The translations under genes were made by a program, and so were the position numbers. Source: Methylobacterium sp. DB0501 (lineage in GTDB: Bacteria; Pseudomonadota; Alphaproteobacteria; Rhizobiales; Beijerinckiaceae). Taken from it: a stretch of DNA of 64,000 nucleotides. Under the pieces are notes generated by a model. The model saw nothing but the letters and a program-made list of their open reading frames with translations, was not told where the DNA came from and did not search any database. The stretch is from positions 124,001 to 188,000 of the forward strand of contig NZ_JAAKGV010000017.1 in NCBI RefSeq assembly GCF_011043735.1. Direction: 5' to 3'. Positions 26,685 to 35,127 of the stretch are shown here, one piece after another; the stretch's first letter is position 1; every line of letters starts with the position of its first letter.

Positions 26685-27878
26685 TCAGTGTCCACCGTTC
26701 AGGCCGGCATTCGGCCCGGCGATCGCCGTCCGCAGGGCCGGCCCGATCGCGGAGAGCGGCAGGATCTCGTGGGCGTAGCCGGCCCGGACCAGGCTGCCCG
26801 GCATGCCCCAGACGGTCGAGGACGCCTCGTCCTGGGCCAGCATCGTGCCGCCGGCCTCGACCAGGGCCTGGGCGCCCTTGGTGCCGTCCGAGCCCATGCC
26901 GGTGAGCACCACCGACAGGGTGGCGGCGCCGTAGACCTCGGCGGCGTCGCGGAACATCACGTCGACCGCCGGCCGGCAGAAATTGACCGGCGGGCCGTCG
27001 TTGAGCCGGATCACCGCCTCCGCGGCCGTGCCGGACAGGCCCATATGGCGCCCGCCGGGGGCGACGTAGACGACGCCGGGACGCACCGGCTCGCCGTGCT
27101 TGGCCTCCGCGGCCGGCAAGCCGATCCGGGCGCCGAGATGCTCGGCGAAGACCGCGGTGAAGACCGGCGGCATGTGCTGGACGATCAGGATCGGTATGCG
27201 CTTCAGGGTGGCGGCGCCGATGCCCTCCAGCACCTCCCCCACCGCCCGGGGACCGCCGGTCGAGGCGCCGACGAGGAGGCAGCGCGGCGGGCTGGTGCGC
27301 AGGGGGCGCGGGCGCACGCTCACCGGGGCGGCAGCCGGACGGGCCGGGGGGGGCGGCGCGGCGACGGCGGGACGCCCGGGCAGGCCGGGTCGCTCGACCG
27401 GCGCGGCCGGACGCGCCCGCGGCCGGTTGCGCAGGTCGGCGCCGAGCATCCGGATCTTCTGGACCAGGTCCTCGCGAAAGCTCGCCTGGGTGGTGACGCC
27501 GCGGTTGCCCTCGGGCTTGGGCAGGTAGTCGATGGCGCCGAGCGCCAGGCAGCGGAGCGAGATCTCGGCGTTGCGCTGGGTCAGGGTCGACATCATGACG
27601 ACCTGGAGCCCGGGGCGCTTGGCCAGCATCCGGGGCAGCGCCTGCGTGCCGTCGAGCTCCGGCATCTCGATGTCGAGGAGCACGATGTCGGGCTGGACCC
27701 GGTCGAGGGCGTCGAGGGCGATGCGGCCGTTCGAGGCGGTGGCGACGATCTCGCAGCCCGCCTCCTCGAGCCAGCGCGAGACCAGGCCGCGGACCACGAC
27801 AGAATCGTCGGCGACGAGGACGCGGATGCGCGGTCCGGCGCTCGGGGACGGGGTGGAGGGCGCGGCGGATGCGGCCAT
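26685..27878 (-). CDS. cheB: Chemotaxis response regulator protein-glutamate methylesterase CheB
   Basis: 397-residue receptor methylesterase/deamidase. Receiver about 18-135 with RVLVADDSVVVRG, Asp69 in IVLLDIEMPELDG and YLPKPEGN. A Pro/Arg/Ala-rich linker (about 155-195) leads to the esterase domain with Ser in LVGASTGGPRAV, His in LIVQHMPPVF, and Asp in LTGMGSDGTKGA. All catalytic residues are present. Phosphorylation by CheA would activate it. ATG at 27878; it lies 160 bases after cheY and 40 bases before cheR. Confidence 0.96.
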   Translation of the reverse strand: MAASAAPSTPSPSAGPRIRVLVADDSVVVRGLVSRWLEEAGCEIVATASNGRIALDALDRVQPDIVLLDIEMPELDGTQALPRMLAKRPGLQVVMMSTLTQRNAEISLRCLALGAIDYLPKPEGNRGVTTQASFREDLVQKIRMLGADLRNRPRARPAAPVERPGLPGRPAVAAPPPPARPAAAPVSVRPRPLRTSPPRCLLVGASTGGPRAVGEVLEGIGAATLKRIPILIVQHMPPVFTAVFAEHLGARIGLPAAEAKHGEPVRPGVVYVAPGGRHMGLSGTAAEAVIRLNDGPPVNFCRPAVDVMFRDAAEVYGAATLSVVLTGMGSDGTKGAQALVEAGGTMLAQDEASSTVWGMPGSLVRAGYAHEILPLSAIGPALRTAIAGPNAGLNGGH

Positions 27879-27980
27879 GGCGTATCTCGGTCGGCGCGCC
27901 GCGGGGCGGGCCTTGAGGGGATCGGGCCCCGGTCCATGGCCGGGGCGTCTCGGGCGTTCTAGAGGTCGTGCGGGCCGGCC

Positions 27981-28064
27981 CCTCGGGCGAGGCTGACGGC
28001 GCAGTGGGCCTCAGGCGAGGTCCACTGCGCGGTAGACCTCAGGCGAGGCCTACCGCCTGGAGCT
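27981..28064 (-). repeat. 28-base-period repeat at the cheY 3' end
   Basis: CCTC(G/A)GGCGAGG occurs at 27981, 28009 and 28037, exactly 28 bases apart; the third copy encodes the last residues and stop of cheY. Copies two and three are each flanked by inverted repeats (GCGCAGTGG/CCACTGCGC at 27999-28030; GGTAG/CTACC at 28031-28054), so tandem hairpins follow cheY. Confidence 0.7.
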
Positions 28065-28404
28065 TGGCGGTCATGATGTCCCGGTCGAAGGGCTTCATGA
28101 TGTACTCGTCGGCTCCGGCATGCAGCGCCCGGGCGATCGATGCGACGTCGTTCTCGATGGTGCAGAACAGCACCTTGGGGTGGTCGCCCGAGGGCAGCCG
28201 CCGCAGGGCGCGCAGGACCTCGTACCCGTCCATGTGGGGCATGTTCCAGTCGAGCAGGACGGCGTCCGGCATGGCCGAGCGGCACTGCTCGACCGCCTCG
28301 CGGCCGTCCTCGGCCTCCGCGACCCGGAAGCCCAGGCCCTCGATGATCCGGCGCGCCACCTTGCGGATCACCGCCGAGTCGTCGACGATCAGGAAGGTTT
28401 TCAT
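28039..28404 (-). CDS. cheY: CheY-like chemotaxis response regulator
   Basis: 121-residue stand-alone receiver: FLIVDDSAVIRKVARRI, phospho-acceptor Asp52 in VLLDWNMPHMDGYE, VLFCTIENDVASI with the switch Thr, and EYIMKPFDRDI with the conserved Lys. The WNMPxMDG form is typical of CheY in this chemotaxis class. It lies between cheW and cheB, which supports flagellar-motor or phosphate-sink function; more than one CheY is usual in these bacteria, so which role is open. The gap to cheB contains tandem hairpins. Confidence 0.9.
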   Translation of the reverse strand: MKTFLIVDDSAVIRKVARRIIEGLGFRVAEAEDGREAVEQCRSAMPDAVLLDWNMPHMDGYEVLRALRRLPSGDHPKVLFCTIENDVASIARALHAGADEYIMKPFDRDIMTAKLQAVGLA

Positions 28405-28437
28405 TCCATGCGGTCCTTGCCGTCCGGCCCCCGGGGC

Positions 28438-28938
28438 TCAGGCCGCGCTGGCGGCCGGCCGCTCGTCGCCGAAGGCGAGGACCGCCTCGACGTCGAGGAT
28501 GATCAGCAGGCGGCCGTCGAGGCGGTGCACCCCGCGCGAGACCGCGCGCCAGCGGTTGTCGAGATGGACCGGGTTCGGCTCGTAGGTATCGGCGGCGAGC
28601 TTCATCACCTCGCCGACCTGATCGACGAGCAGGCCGTAGGCCTCGCCGCCATGCTCCAGGCCGACCGCCATGTTGCGGCCGTCGCCGGTGCGGTCGGGCA
28701 GGCCGAGGCGCCGGCGCAGGCAGAGGGCGGTCACGACCCGGCCGCGCAGGTTGAGCAGGCCCTTGATCTCCGGCGGCGACAGGGGAACGTCGGTCAGGTT
28801 GGTGGCGATGAAGACGTCGTGCACCCGGTCGATCGGCAGGCCGAACAATTCGTCGCCGAGCAGCACGGTGACGTAGTCGGTGGTCTCGCCGGTGGCGGGC
28901 GCGGAAGTCCCGGCGGTGTTGGTGTTGGCAGCCATCAT
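28438..28938 (-). CDS. cheW: Chemotaxis adaptor CheW
   Basis: 166-residue coupling protein linking receptors to CheA. The CheW SH3-like core spans about residues 20-160: YVTVLLGDELFGLPIDRVHDV, SPPEIKGLLNLRGRVV, EAYGLLVDQVGEVMKL and LDGRLLIILDVEAVL. The start is uncertain: ATG 28938 (MMAANTN) gives a normal length, while ATG 29016, eight bases after the cheA stop, would add 26 Pro-rich residues; neither has a strong ribosome-binding site. It follows cheA in the operon. Confidence 0.92.
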   Translation of the reverse strand: MMAANTNTAGTSAPATGETTDYVTVLLGDELFGLPIDRVHDVFIATNLTDVPLSPPEIKGLLNLRGRVVTALCLRRRLGLPDRTGDGRNMAVGLEHGGEAYGLLVDQVGEVMKLAADTYEPNPVHLDNRWRAVSRGVHRLDGRLLIILDVEAVLAFGDERPAASAA

Positions 28939-29024
28939 GGGCGGAGGCTCGGGATCGGGAGGGCGTGTCGGGCGGCTCAAGGGCGCCCCGGACGCGATGG
29001 CCGCGTCCGGGGGCATCGCGGTCG

Positions 29025-31730
29025 TCAGGCCGCGGCGTCGAGGGGGGCGCCGGCGATCTCGTTGACCGCCGCCACCAGGCCGGAGCGGTCGAACTTCGCC
29101 ACGCAATCGGCGACGCCGAGCGCCCGGGCGCGGGCGAGCGAGTCGGGCGCCATGGTGCCGGCGAGCGCCACCACCGGCATCGCCGCGAGGCGCCCGCCGC
29201 TCTTCCGCATCGCCTCGATCAGGTCGAAGCCCGAACGGCCCGGCATCTCGAGGTCGCAGACCACGAGATCGACCCGGCCCTCGCCGCCGAGATGGCGCAG
29301 GGCCTCGTCGGCGTCGCCGGCCTGCGTCACGCGGAAGCCCGCGGCCTTGAGCACCGGCGTCAGCAACTCGCGGAAGAAGGCCGAGTCGTCGACCAGCAGC
29401 ACGCTCGGGGCCTGGGGCACCGCGCGGTGCGAGGGCTGGCCCCAATCGTCGTGGGCGAGCGGCAGGTAATGGGCGATGTTGACGATCTCGGTCGCCCGGT
29501 TGCGCACCACCGCCGAGCCGATCAGGTCGGAGCGCTCGTGCACCAGCTCGACGTCGAGCACCTCGTCGACGATGTCGACGATCTCGTCGACCACGAGGCC
29601 CATCGAGCGCTCGCCGTCCGAGAACACCACCAGCGCCTGGGCGCCCTCGCGCTTCATGGCTTGCGCCGGATCGGCCGGGACGAGCGGCATCAGGCGGCCG
29701 CGATACTGGATCAGCGGGCGTCCGCCGACCCACTCGATCTTGGCCGCGTCGATCTCCTCGAGGCGGGTGACGAGCGAGAGCGGGACCGCCTTGAGCGAGT
29801 CGCCGCCGCCCTTGAACACCAGCAGCGTCACCGCCTGGTCGGCGCCGCTGCCCTCGGTCTCGGCCTCGGCCTCGATCTCGCCCTGCTGGCCGGTCGCCGT
29901 GCCGGAGCCGACCATCCGGGCGACGCCGTTCGGGTCGATGATCAGCACCACCGCCCCGTCGCCGAGGATCGTGTTGCCCGAGAAGAGCGGGATGTGCCGC
30001 AGCTTGGAGGACATCGGCTTCACGACGATCTCCTCCGTGTGGAAGACGCCGTCGACCAGGATGCCGAAGCGCTGGCGCCCGACCTGGCTCACCACCACGA
30101 AGCCCTCGTCGGTGGAGGCCGGAGCGTCCGCCGCATCGAGGCCGAGCATGCCGGCCACCGGCACGATCGGCAGCAGGCGGTCGCGCAGGCGCAGGACCGG
30201 CGAGCCGTTGATGCGCTCGACGGTGTGGTCGGTGCCGGGCTGCACCCGGACCAGTTCCAGCACCGAGACCTGCGGGATCGCGAAGCGGTGCTCGCGGGCC
30301 GAGACGATCAGCGCGGCGACGATCGCGAGGGTGAGCGGGATCTTGATCGTGAAGGTCGTGCCGCGGCCGAGCTGGGTCTGGATGTCGATCGTGCCGCCGA
30401 TCAGCTCGATGTTGGTCTTCACCACGTCCATGCCGACGCCGCGGCCGGAGACCGAGGTGATCGCCTTGGCGGTGGAGAAGCCGGCATGGAAGATGAACTT
30501 CGCCACCTGGGCGTCGGTCATCCGCTCGACCTCGGCCTCCGTGGCGACGCCGCGCTCGACCGCCTTGCGACGGATCGCCTGCAGGTCGAGGCCCTTGCCG
30601 TCGTCGGCGATCTCGATCGTGATCGTGCCGCCCTCGTGGAAGGCGTTGAGGCGGATCGTGCCCTTCTCGGGCTTGCCGGCGGACTTGCGCTCCGTACCCG
30701 ACTCGATGCCGTGATCGGCCGAGTTGCGCACCATGTGGGTGAGCGGGTCCTTGATGACCTCGAGCACCTGGCGGTCCAGCTCGGTCTCGGCGCCCTGCAT
30801 CACCAGGTCGATCTTCTTGCCGAGTTCCGACGACAGGTCGCGCACCACCCGCGGCAGCTTCTGCCAGGCCGAGCCGATCGGCTGCATGCGGGTCTTCATC
30901 ACCCCTTCCTGCAGCTCGGCGGTGACGTGGGACAGGCGCTGCAGCGGCACCTTGTAGTTGCCGTCCTCGTGCCGGCGGGCGATCTCGAGCAGCTGGTTGC
31001 GGGTCAGCACCAGCTCGGACACCATGGTCATCAGGTGCTCGAGGGTGTCGACGTTTACCCGGATCGTCTGCACCTTGCTGACCGGCGTGCCCTCGGCCTC
31101 GGCAGCGGGCGCCTCGGCGCGCGCCGGCTCGGGCCGCACCGGCTCGGGCGCCGGCAGCGGGGCGGGTGCGGGGGCGTGGAGCGCCGGGGCCTGGAAGTCG
31201 GCGTCGAGATCGGGGCCGGGCGTGTCGCGGAAGGCGCGCTCGAGATCGTCGAGGGAGACTTCGCCGGGCTTCAGGGCCCGCTCGAGGATCTGCGGCACCA
31301 GGTTGCCGCTGGCCGTCGCGGGGGCCGGCGCGGCGACGGGCTCGGGCGCGGGGGCCGGGGCCTCCGACATGCGTTCCAGGGCGCCGATCAGGTCCTCGTC
31401 GATCCCGACCGGCTCGGCGGCGGTGCGCTCCAGCTCGGCCACGATCAGCTTGATCCGGTCGAGGGTCTGCAGGATCAGGCTGACGGCCGGGCTCGTCACC
31501 GGCATGCCGTCGCGGAACTTGCCCATCAGGGTCTCGGCGGCATGCGCCAGCGCCTCGAGGCGCGGCAGGCCGAGGAAGCCGCAGGTGCCCTTGATGGTGT
31601 GGACCAGGCGGAAGATATTCCGCAGGATCGTCTGGTTGTTGGGATCCTGCTCGAACCGGACGAGTTCGAGGTCGACAGTGTCCAGGTGCTCGCCGGTCTC
31701 TGTCAGGAACTCACGCAACAAATCGTCCAT
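29025..31730 (-). CDS. cheA: Hybrid chemotaxis kinase CheA with two CheW domains and a receiver
   Basis: 901-residue chemotaxis histidine kinase. HPt domain with His44 in RLVHTIKGTCGFLG; Ala/Pro linker about 125-225; dimerisation helices (VNVDTLEHLMTMVSELVLTRN); HATPase with NSADHGIE, ADDGKGLD and SGRGVGMD; a CheW-like domain (AREHRFAIPQVSV); a second CheW-like domain (QAVTLLVFKGGGDSLKAVPL to IVNIAHYLPL); and a C-terminal receiver with LLVDDSAFFRE and Asp in LVVCDLEMPGRSG. No clear P2 CheY-docking domain is seen. ATG 31730 is chosen over a GTG at 31751. Heads cheW-cheY-cheB-cheR; chpT lies upstream on the same strand. Confidence 0.96.
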   Translation of the reverse strand: MDDLLREFLTETGEHLDTVDLELVRFEQDPNNQTILRNIFRLVHTIKGTCGFLGLPRLEALAHAAETLMGKFRDGMPVTSPAVSLILQTLDRIKLIVAELERTAAEPVGIDEDLIGALERMSEAPAPAPEPVAAPAPATASGNLVPQILERALKPGEVSLDDLERAFRDTPGPDLDADFQAPALHAPAPAPLPAPEPVRPEPARAEAPAAEAEGTPVSKVQTIRVNVDTLEHLMTMVSELVLTRNQLLEIARRHEDGNYKVPLQRLSHVTAELQEGVMKTRMQPIGSAWQKLPRVVRDLSSELGKKIDLVMQGAETELDRQVLEVIKDPLTHMVRNSADHGIESGTERKSAGKPEKGTIRLNAFHEGGTITIEIADDGKGLDLQAIRRKAVERGVATEAEVERMTDAQVAKFIFHAGFSTAKAITSVSGRGVGMDVVKTNIELIGGTIDIQTQLGRGTTFTIKIPLTLAIVAALIVSAREHRFAIPQVSVLELVRVQPGTDHTVERINGSPVLRLRDRLLPIVPVAGMLGLDAADAPASTDEGFVVVSQVGRQRFGILVDGVFHTEEIVVKPMSSKLRHIPLFSGNTILGDGAVVLIIDPNGVARMVGSGTATGQQGEIEAEAETEGSGADQAVTLLVFKGGGDSLKAVPLSLVTRLEEIDAAKIEWVGGRPLIQYRGRLMPLVPADPAQAMKREGAQALVVFSDGERSMGLVVDEIVDIVDEVLDVELVHERSDLIGSAVVRNRATEIVNIAHYLPLAHDDWGQPSHRAVPQAPSVLLVDDSAFFRELLTPVLKAAGFRVTQAGDADEALRHLGGEGRVDLVVCDLEMPGRSGFDLIEAMRKSGGRLAAMPVVALAGTMAPDSLARARALGVADCVAKFDRSGLVAAVNEIAGAPLDAAA

Positions 31731-31978
31731 CGCGGCCACTCGTCGATCCACGCAGGATCTCTGCGCCGTGTGACGGTGCCATGCGAGCCTTTAAGATCCG
31801 TTGCCGGAAATCATCACAGTGGCGCGGCCACGGTCATGTTTGGTGCCGGGCCGGTGAAAAACCTCGGGATGGGTGCGAAGAACCCGCATCCGGGGAAGTG
31901 AGTCGAAGCAGAAACGCGCGGGACGGAACGCCGGGAGGTGTCCGCCCCGCCCGGGAGACGCAGAGTTAGGTCGCGGGG

Positions 31979-32671
31979 TTAGATGGCGTTATCGTCCTCG
32001 CCCGCCTCCGGCTGCACCTCGGGCTCGGCGGCGGCGGCCTCGGCCCGGATCGTCACCGTGTCACCCTGGATCGAGAACCGCACCCCCATCTCGGCGGCGC
32101 GGGCGACGAGGCCGGCATAGAACGGCTGGATCGCGTGGGCGTCGACGGTGCCGCTCTCCGGCTCCCCGGCGATCAGCTTCTCGACATGGGGCGGGATGCG
32201 CGCATACGCGCCCTTGGCGGTCAGCACGAAGAGCGGTGCATCGCCCTCCCCGGTCACCGCGACGTCGATGACGCCGCCGCGGGGAATCGCCGTCACCGCG
32301 ATGACGACGAGGTTCAGGAGCAGCTTGACCTTGTTCTTCGGAAAGAGGGCGCGCGGCGCGCTCCAGGTCAGCTGGGTCTTCTCGTCGCCGAACATGCCGC
32401 GGGCGACGTTCTCGGCGTCGGCGAGGTCGATGCTGGCGCCCGCCGAGCCCGCCGCCCCGAAGGCGATGCGGGCGAATTGCAGCCGGGCCGAGGCCTGCCG
32501 GGCGCTCTTGCGGATCAGGTCGAGGGCGAAGTCGCGCATCTCGGCGCTGTCCTCGTCCTCCAGCACCTCGAGGCCGTTCACGATGGCGCCGACCGGGCTG
32601 ATGACGTCGTGGCAGACCCGCGAGCAGAGCAGCGCCGAGAGGTCGAGGGCGTCGAGGGTGACGGTGGTCAT
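31979..32671 (-). CDS. chpT: Histidine phosphotransferase ChpT
   Basis: 230-residue ChpT, the relay protein that carries phosphate from CckA to CtrA and CpdR. The DHp-like helix holds SRVCHDVISPVGAIVNGLEVL with phospho-His21, followed by a degenerate ATPase-like domain (WSAPRALFPKNKVKLLLNLV) lacking N/G boxes, as is usual for ChpT. Start ATG 32671; the long extension to 32863 covers intergenic sequence. Two adjoining GANTC sites (GAATC 32698-32702, GAGTC 32703-32707) lie just upstream. The gene is followed by cheA after a 248-base gap without a gene. Confidence 0.93.
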   Translation of the reverse strand: MTTVTLDALDLSALLCSRVCHDVISPVGAIVNGLEVLEDEDSAEMRDFALDLIRKSARQASARLQFARIAFGAAGSAGASIDLADAENVARGMFGDEKTQLTWSAPRALFPKNKVKLLLNLVVIAVTAIPRGGVIDVAVTGEGDAPLFVLTAKGAYARIPPHVEKLIAGEPESGTVDAHAIQPFYAGLVARAAEMGVRFSIQGDTVTIRAEAAAAEPEVQPEAGEDDNAI

Positions 32672-32844
32672 GGGCTGCGCTCCGCGGGGCCGGGTTCGAA
32701 TCGAGTCGCGGCGGCTCCCGCCACGGTTTGCCGGCACCGATAGCCGCCGCGCGGCTGTTTGAAAAGGCGACTTGATCAGTTGACCCGCGCGCGTCACGCC
32801 CTTCGACGGATCGACAAATCCGGCGCCGCCGGGCATGACGGGCC

Positions 32845-33696
32845 ATGACACCGACCCTGGCACTCGACACCGTGCCCGGCCCTTCCGAGCGCGACGCCAT
32901 CGCGCTCCGGCTCGCCGGGATCGCCGCCGCCGCCGGCGTGATCCTGAGGCAGTACGAGCGCGGCGGCTGCCGCCACCACCTCAAGCCGGACGGCTCGCCG
33001 ACGAGCCAGGCCGACCTCGCCGCCGAGGCGCAGATCGTCGCCGACCTGGCCCAGGCCTGGCCCGGCATCCCGGTGATCGCCGAGGAGACCGCCGCCGAGG
33101 CCGCCCCTGCCGCCCTGTTCTTCCTGGTCGACCCCCTCGACGGCACCAAGGACTTCCTGAAGGGCACCGGCGAGTACACGGTCAACATCGCGCTGGTGGC
33201 CGGCGAACGGCCGGTCGCGGCGGCTTTGGCCGCCCCCGCCCTCGGCCGGGTCTGGGCCGCCGGTGCCGGGGCCGTCGAGGCGCCGATCGTCGAGGGCCGT
33301 CCCGGCGCCTTCCGGCCGGTCGCGGCGCGGCCGCTGCCGGTCGAGGGCATGACGGCCCTGGTCAGCCGCAGCCACGGCGAGGCGGCGGACGAGGCCTGCC
33401 TGGCGGGCTTGCCCGTCGGCCGGCGGCGCGGCGTCTCCTCGGCGCTGAAATTCGGGCTCCTCGCCAGCGGCGAGGGCGACGTCTACGTCCGCTGCGGCCC
33501 GACGATGGAGTGGGACACCGCGGCCGGCGACCACATCCTGACCCAGGCCGGCGGCTGCCTGATCGGCCCCGACGGGCGCGCCTTCGGCTACGGCCGCCGG
33601 CCGGGCCAGTACCGCAACGGCCCCTTCGCGGCCTTCGGCGATCCGTCCCAGGCCGGCCGCGCGGTGCTGCCGGCCACGAGCCCGAAACGGGGCTGA
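32845..33696 (+). CDS. cysQ: 3'(2'),5'-bisphosphate nucleotidase CysQ
   Basis: 283-residue inositol-monophosphatase-superfamily enzyme that removes the 3'-phosphate from PAP/PAPS in sulfur assimilation. Metal-binding motifs are intact: IAEET (about 79-83), DPLDGTKDFL (about 96-105) and WDTAAGDHIL near residue 225. Length and motifs fit CysQ better than SuhB. ATG at 32845, divergent from chpT. No other cys gene adjoins. Confidence 0.9.
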   Translation: MTPTLALDTVPGPSERDAIALRLAGIAAAAGVILRQYERGGCRHHLKPDGSPTSQADLAAEAQIVADLAQAWPGIPVIAEETAAEAAPAALFFLVDPLDGTKDFLKGTGEYTVNIALVAGERPVAAALAAPALGRVWAAGAGAVEAPIVEGRPGAFRPVAARPLPVEGMTALVSRSHGEAADEACLAGLPVGRRRGVSSALKFGLLASGEGDVYVRCGPTMEWDTAAGDHILTQAGGCLIGPDGRAFGYGRRPGQYRNGPFAAFGDPSQAGRAVLPATSPKRG

Positions 33697-33700
33697 CGCG

Positions 33701-34183
33701 TCAGTCGCCGAGCGTGGCGTCGCGCCGCAACGCCGGCCAGCGATCCTCCGCGGCGTCGAGGAGCGTGGATGTTGCCCGCGCCCGGCGCCCGGGATCGCGG
33801 AACAGGTAGAGCCGGTCCTCGCGCAGGGCCGCCACCAGGGGATCGGCCTCGACCGGGCGGCCGGCCGCGACGCCCTCCGGGTCGCAGCCGCCGAGCCGGG
33901 GGGCGTAGGTCTCCGGGTCGCGCGCGAAGGCCGCGCGATTCGCCGGCCCGGTGAAGCGCCAGACGAGGCCCGACCAGGTGAATTCGTGCTCGGGGGAGCC
34001 GGGCAGCGGCTCGGGCCCGAGACGGTAGGAGACCGGGTCGAAGCCGCGAAGCGCCAGCCCGGTCAGCGGATCGGCGGCGTAGAGGACCGCCACGCCGAGC
34101 GGCGTCTCGCCGCGGACCGGCCGGACGGTCAGGGTGGGCAGAAGCGACAGCAGGCCGCGCCGCGTTAACCGAATCTTGCCCAT
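33701..34183 (-). CDS. YHS-domain protein
   Basis: 160-residue protein with an N-terminal signal-like helix (RRGLLSLLPTLTV) and a YHS-type domain: ALRGFDPVSYRLG (usual G-Y/F-D-P-V-S-Y), FTWSGLVWRFTGPANRAAFARDPETYAPRLGG, and a later YLFRDPGRRA stretch. YHS proteins bind metals or act in copper or redox homeostasis, but the usual Cys-x-His-like ligands are sparse here (one Cys after GG). Probably periplasmic. It is convergent with cysQ, with only 4 bases between the stops. TTAACC at 34165-34170 falls within its first codons. Confidence 0.75.
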   Translation of the reverse strand: MGKIRLTRRGLLSLLPTLTVRPVRGETPLGVAVLYAADPLTGLALRGFDPVSYRLGPEPLPGSPEHEFTWSGLVWRFTGPANRAAFARDPETYAPRLGGCDPEGVAAGRPVEADPLVAALREDRLYLFRDPGRRARATSTLLDAAEDRWPALRRDATLGD

Positions 34184-34287
34184 ATCCGCAGCATCTGTGG
34201 CATCCCGCCGCCCGTCCGCGCCGGGGCCCGGCGGCGTCAGGCCTCACCGGGTTCGGCCAGGACCTTCTAAGCCGGGATGCCTAACGA

Positions 34288-34956
34288 ATGCTCTCAGCCT
34301 CCTCCGCTCCCGGGTCCCGCGCCCCCAAGGTCCGGCAGATCCCGGTGCCGCAGATCACCGCCCTGCCGACCGCCGGCCTCTCGCGCCGGCGCGCCCTCGC
34401 GGCCCTCCTCGCCGCGCCGCTGGCGCTCTCCGCCCTGCCCGCCGCGGCGCAGGGGCGCGGGCCCGGCGATCCCGGCACGTTCCAGCCGCGGGAGATCATC
34501 GATTCGGGTCACCAGTTCTTCGGCTCGGTCTCGCGCGGCCTCGCCCTGACGGTGCAGGAGGCGACGCGCCGCTGGGGCGAGCCGAACGGCTACATCCTCG
34601 GCCAGGAGGCGTCGGGGGCGATCATCGGCGGCGTGCGCTTCGGCGAGGGCACGCTGTTCACCCGCAATGCCGGCCAGCGCAAGGTGTTCTGGCAGGGCCC
34701 GTCGCTGGGCTTCGACGTCGGCGGCGACGGCGCCCGCAGCATGATGCTGATCTACAACCTGCCGCGGGTCGACGCGCTCTACCGCCGCTTCGTCGGCATG
34801 GACGGCTCGGCCTACGTGGTCGGCGGGTTCGGCATGTCGGCGGTCACGGCCGACAACATCGTGGTGGTGCCGATCCGCGCCGGGGTCGGGGCGCGCTTCG
34901 GCATCAATGTCGGGTACCTGAAATTCACCGATTCGCCGACCTGGAACCCGTTCTGA
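34288..34956 (+). CDS. EipA-like envelope protein (DUF1134)
   Basis: 222-residue DUF1134 protein, the family of Brucella EipA, a periplasmic envelope-integrity protein needed for stress resistance. An RRRALAALLAAPLALSALPA export signal (about 33-52) precedes the conserved beta-barrel-like domain: HQFFGSVSRGLALTVQEA, QEASGAIIGGVRFGEGTLFT, VFWQGPSLGFDVGGDGAR and a GARFGINVGYLKFT C-terminus. The first 30 residues are unusual for a signal peptide, so the true start may be later (for example the in-frame GTG near 34342). Genes encoding this family are highly conserved in alphaproteobacteria. Confidence 0.88.
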   Translation: MLSASSAPGSRAPKVRQIPVPQITALPTAGLSRRRALAALLAAPLALSALPAAAQGRGPGDPGTFQPREIIDSGHQFFGSVSRGLALTVQEATRRWGEPNGYILGQEASGAIIGGVRFGEGTLFTRNAGQRKVFWQGPSLGFDVGGDGARSMMLIYNLPRVDALYRRFVGMDGSAYVVGGFGMSAVTADNIVVVPIRAGVGARFGINVGYLKFTDSPTWNPF

Positions 34957-35127
34957 TCCCGGCGCTTACCGCCACGCTGGTCCTCGCCGCCGTCCCGTGG
35001 CAGGGTCCGGCCGCGGCGAAAAGGCGGCCCTGACCACGCGAGCGGCCGGGGCCGGGACCGAGTCGTCGACCGTTGCAACCGTCCGTGCGGGGCCTCCCCG
35101 CCCGGATGCCGAGAGAGTATCGCCCGG

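Noticed and set aside
28965-31901. 978-residue plus-strand frame antisense to cheA
   Set aside because: Opposite a complete multidomain CheA; the His/Arg/Asp-rich composition is typical of antisense in high-GC DNA.
32690-32712. GGTTCGAATC, resembling a tRNA T-arm
   Set aside because: No acceptor, D or anticodon arms can be built around it; it is better read as two GANTC sites upstream of chpT.
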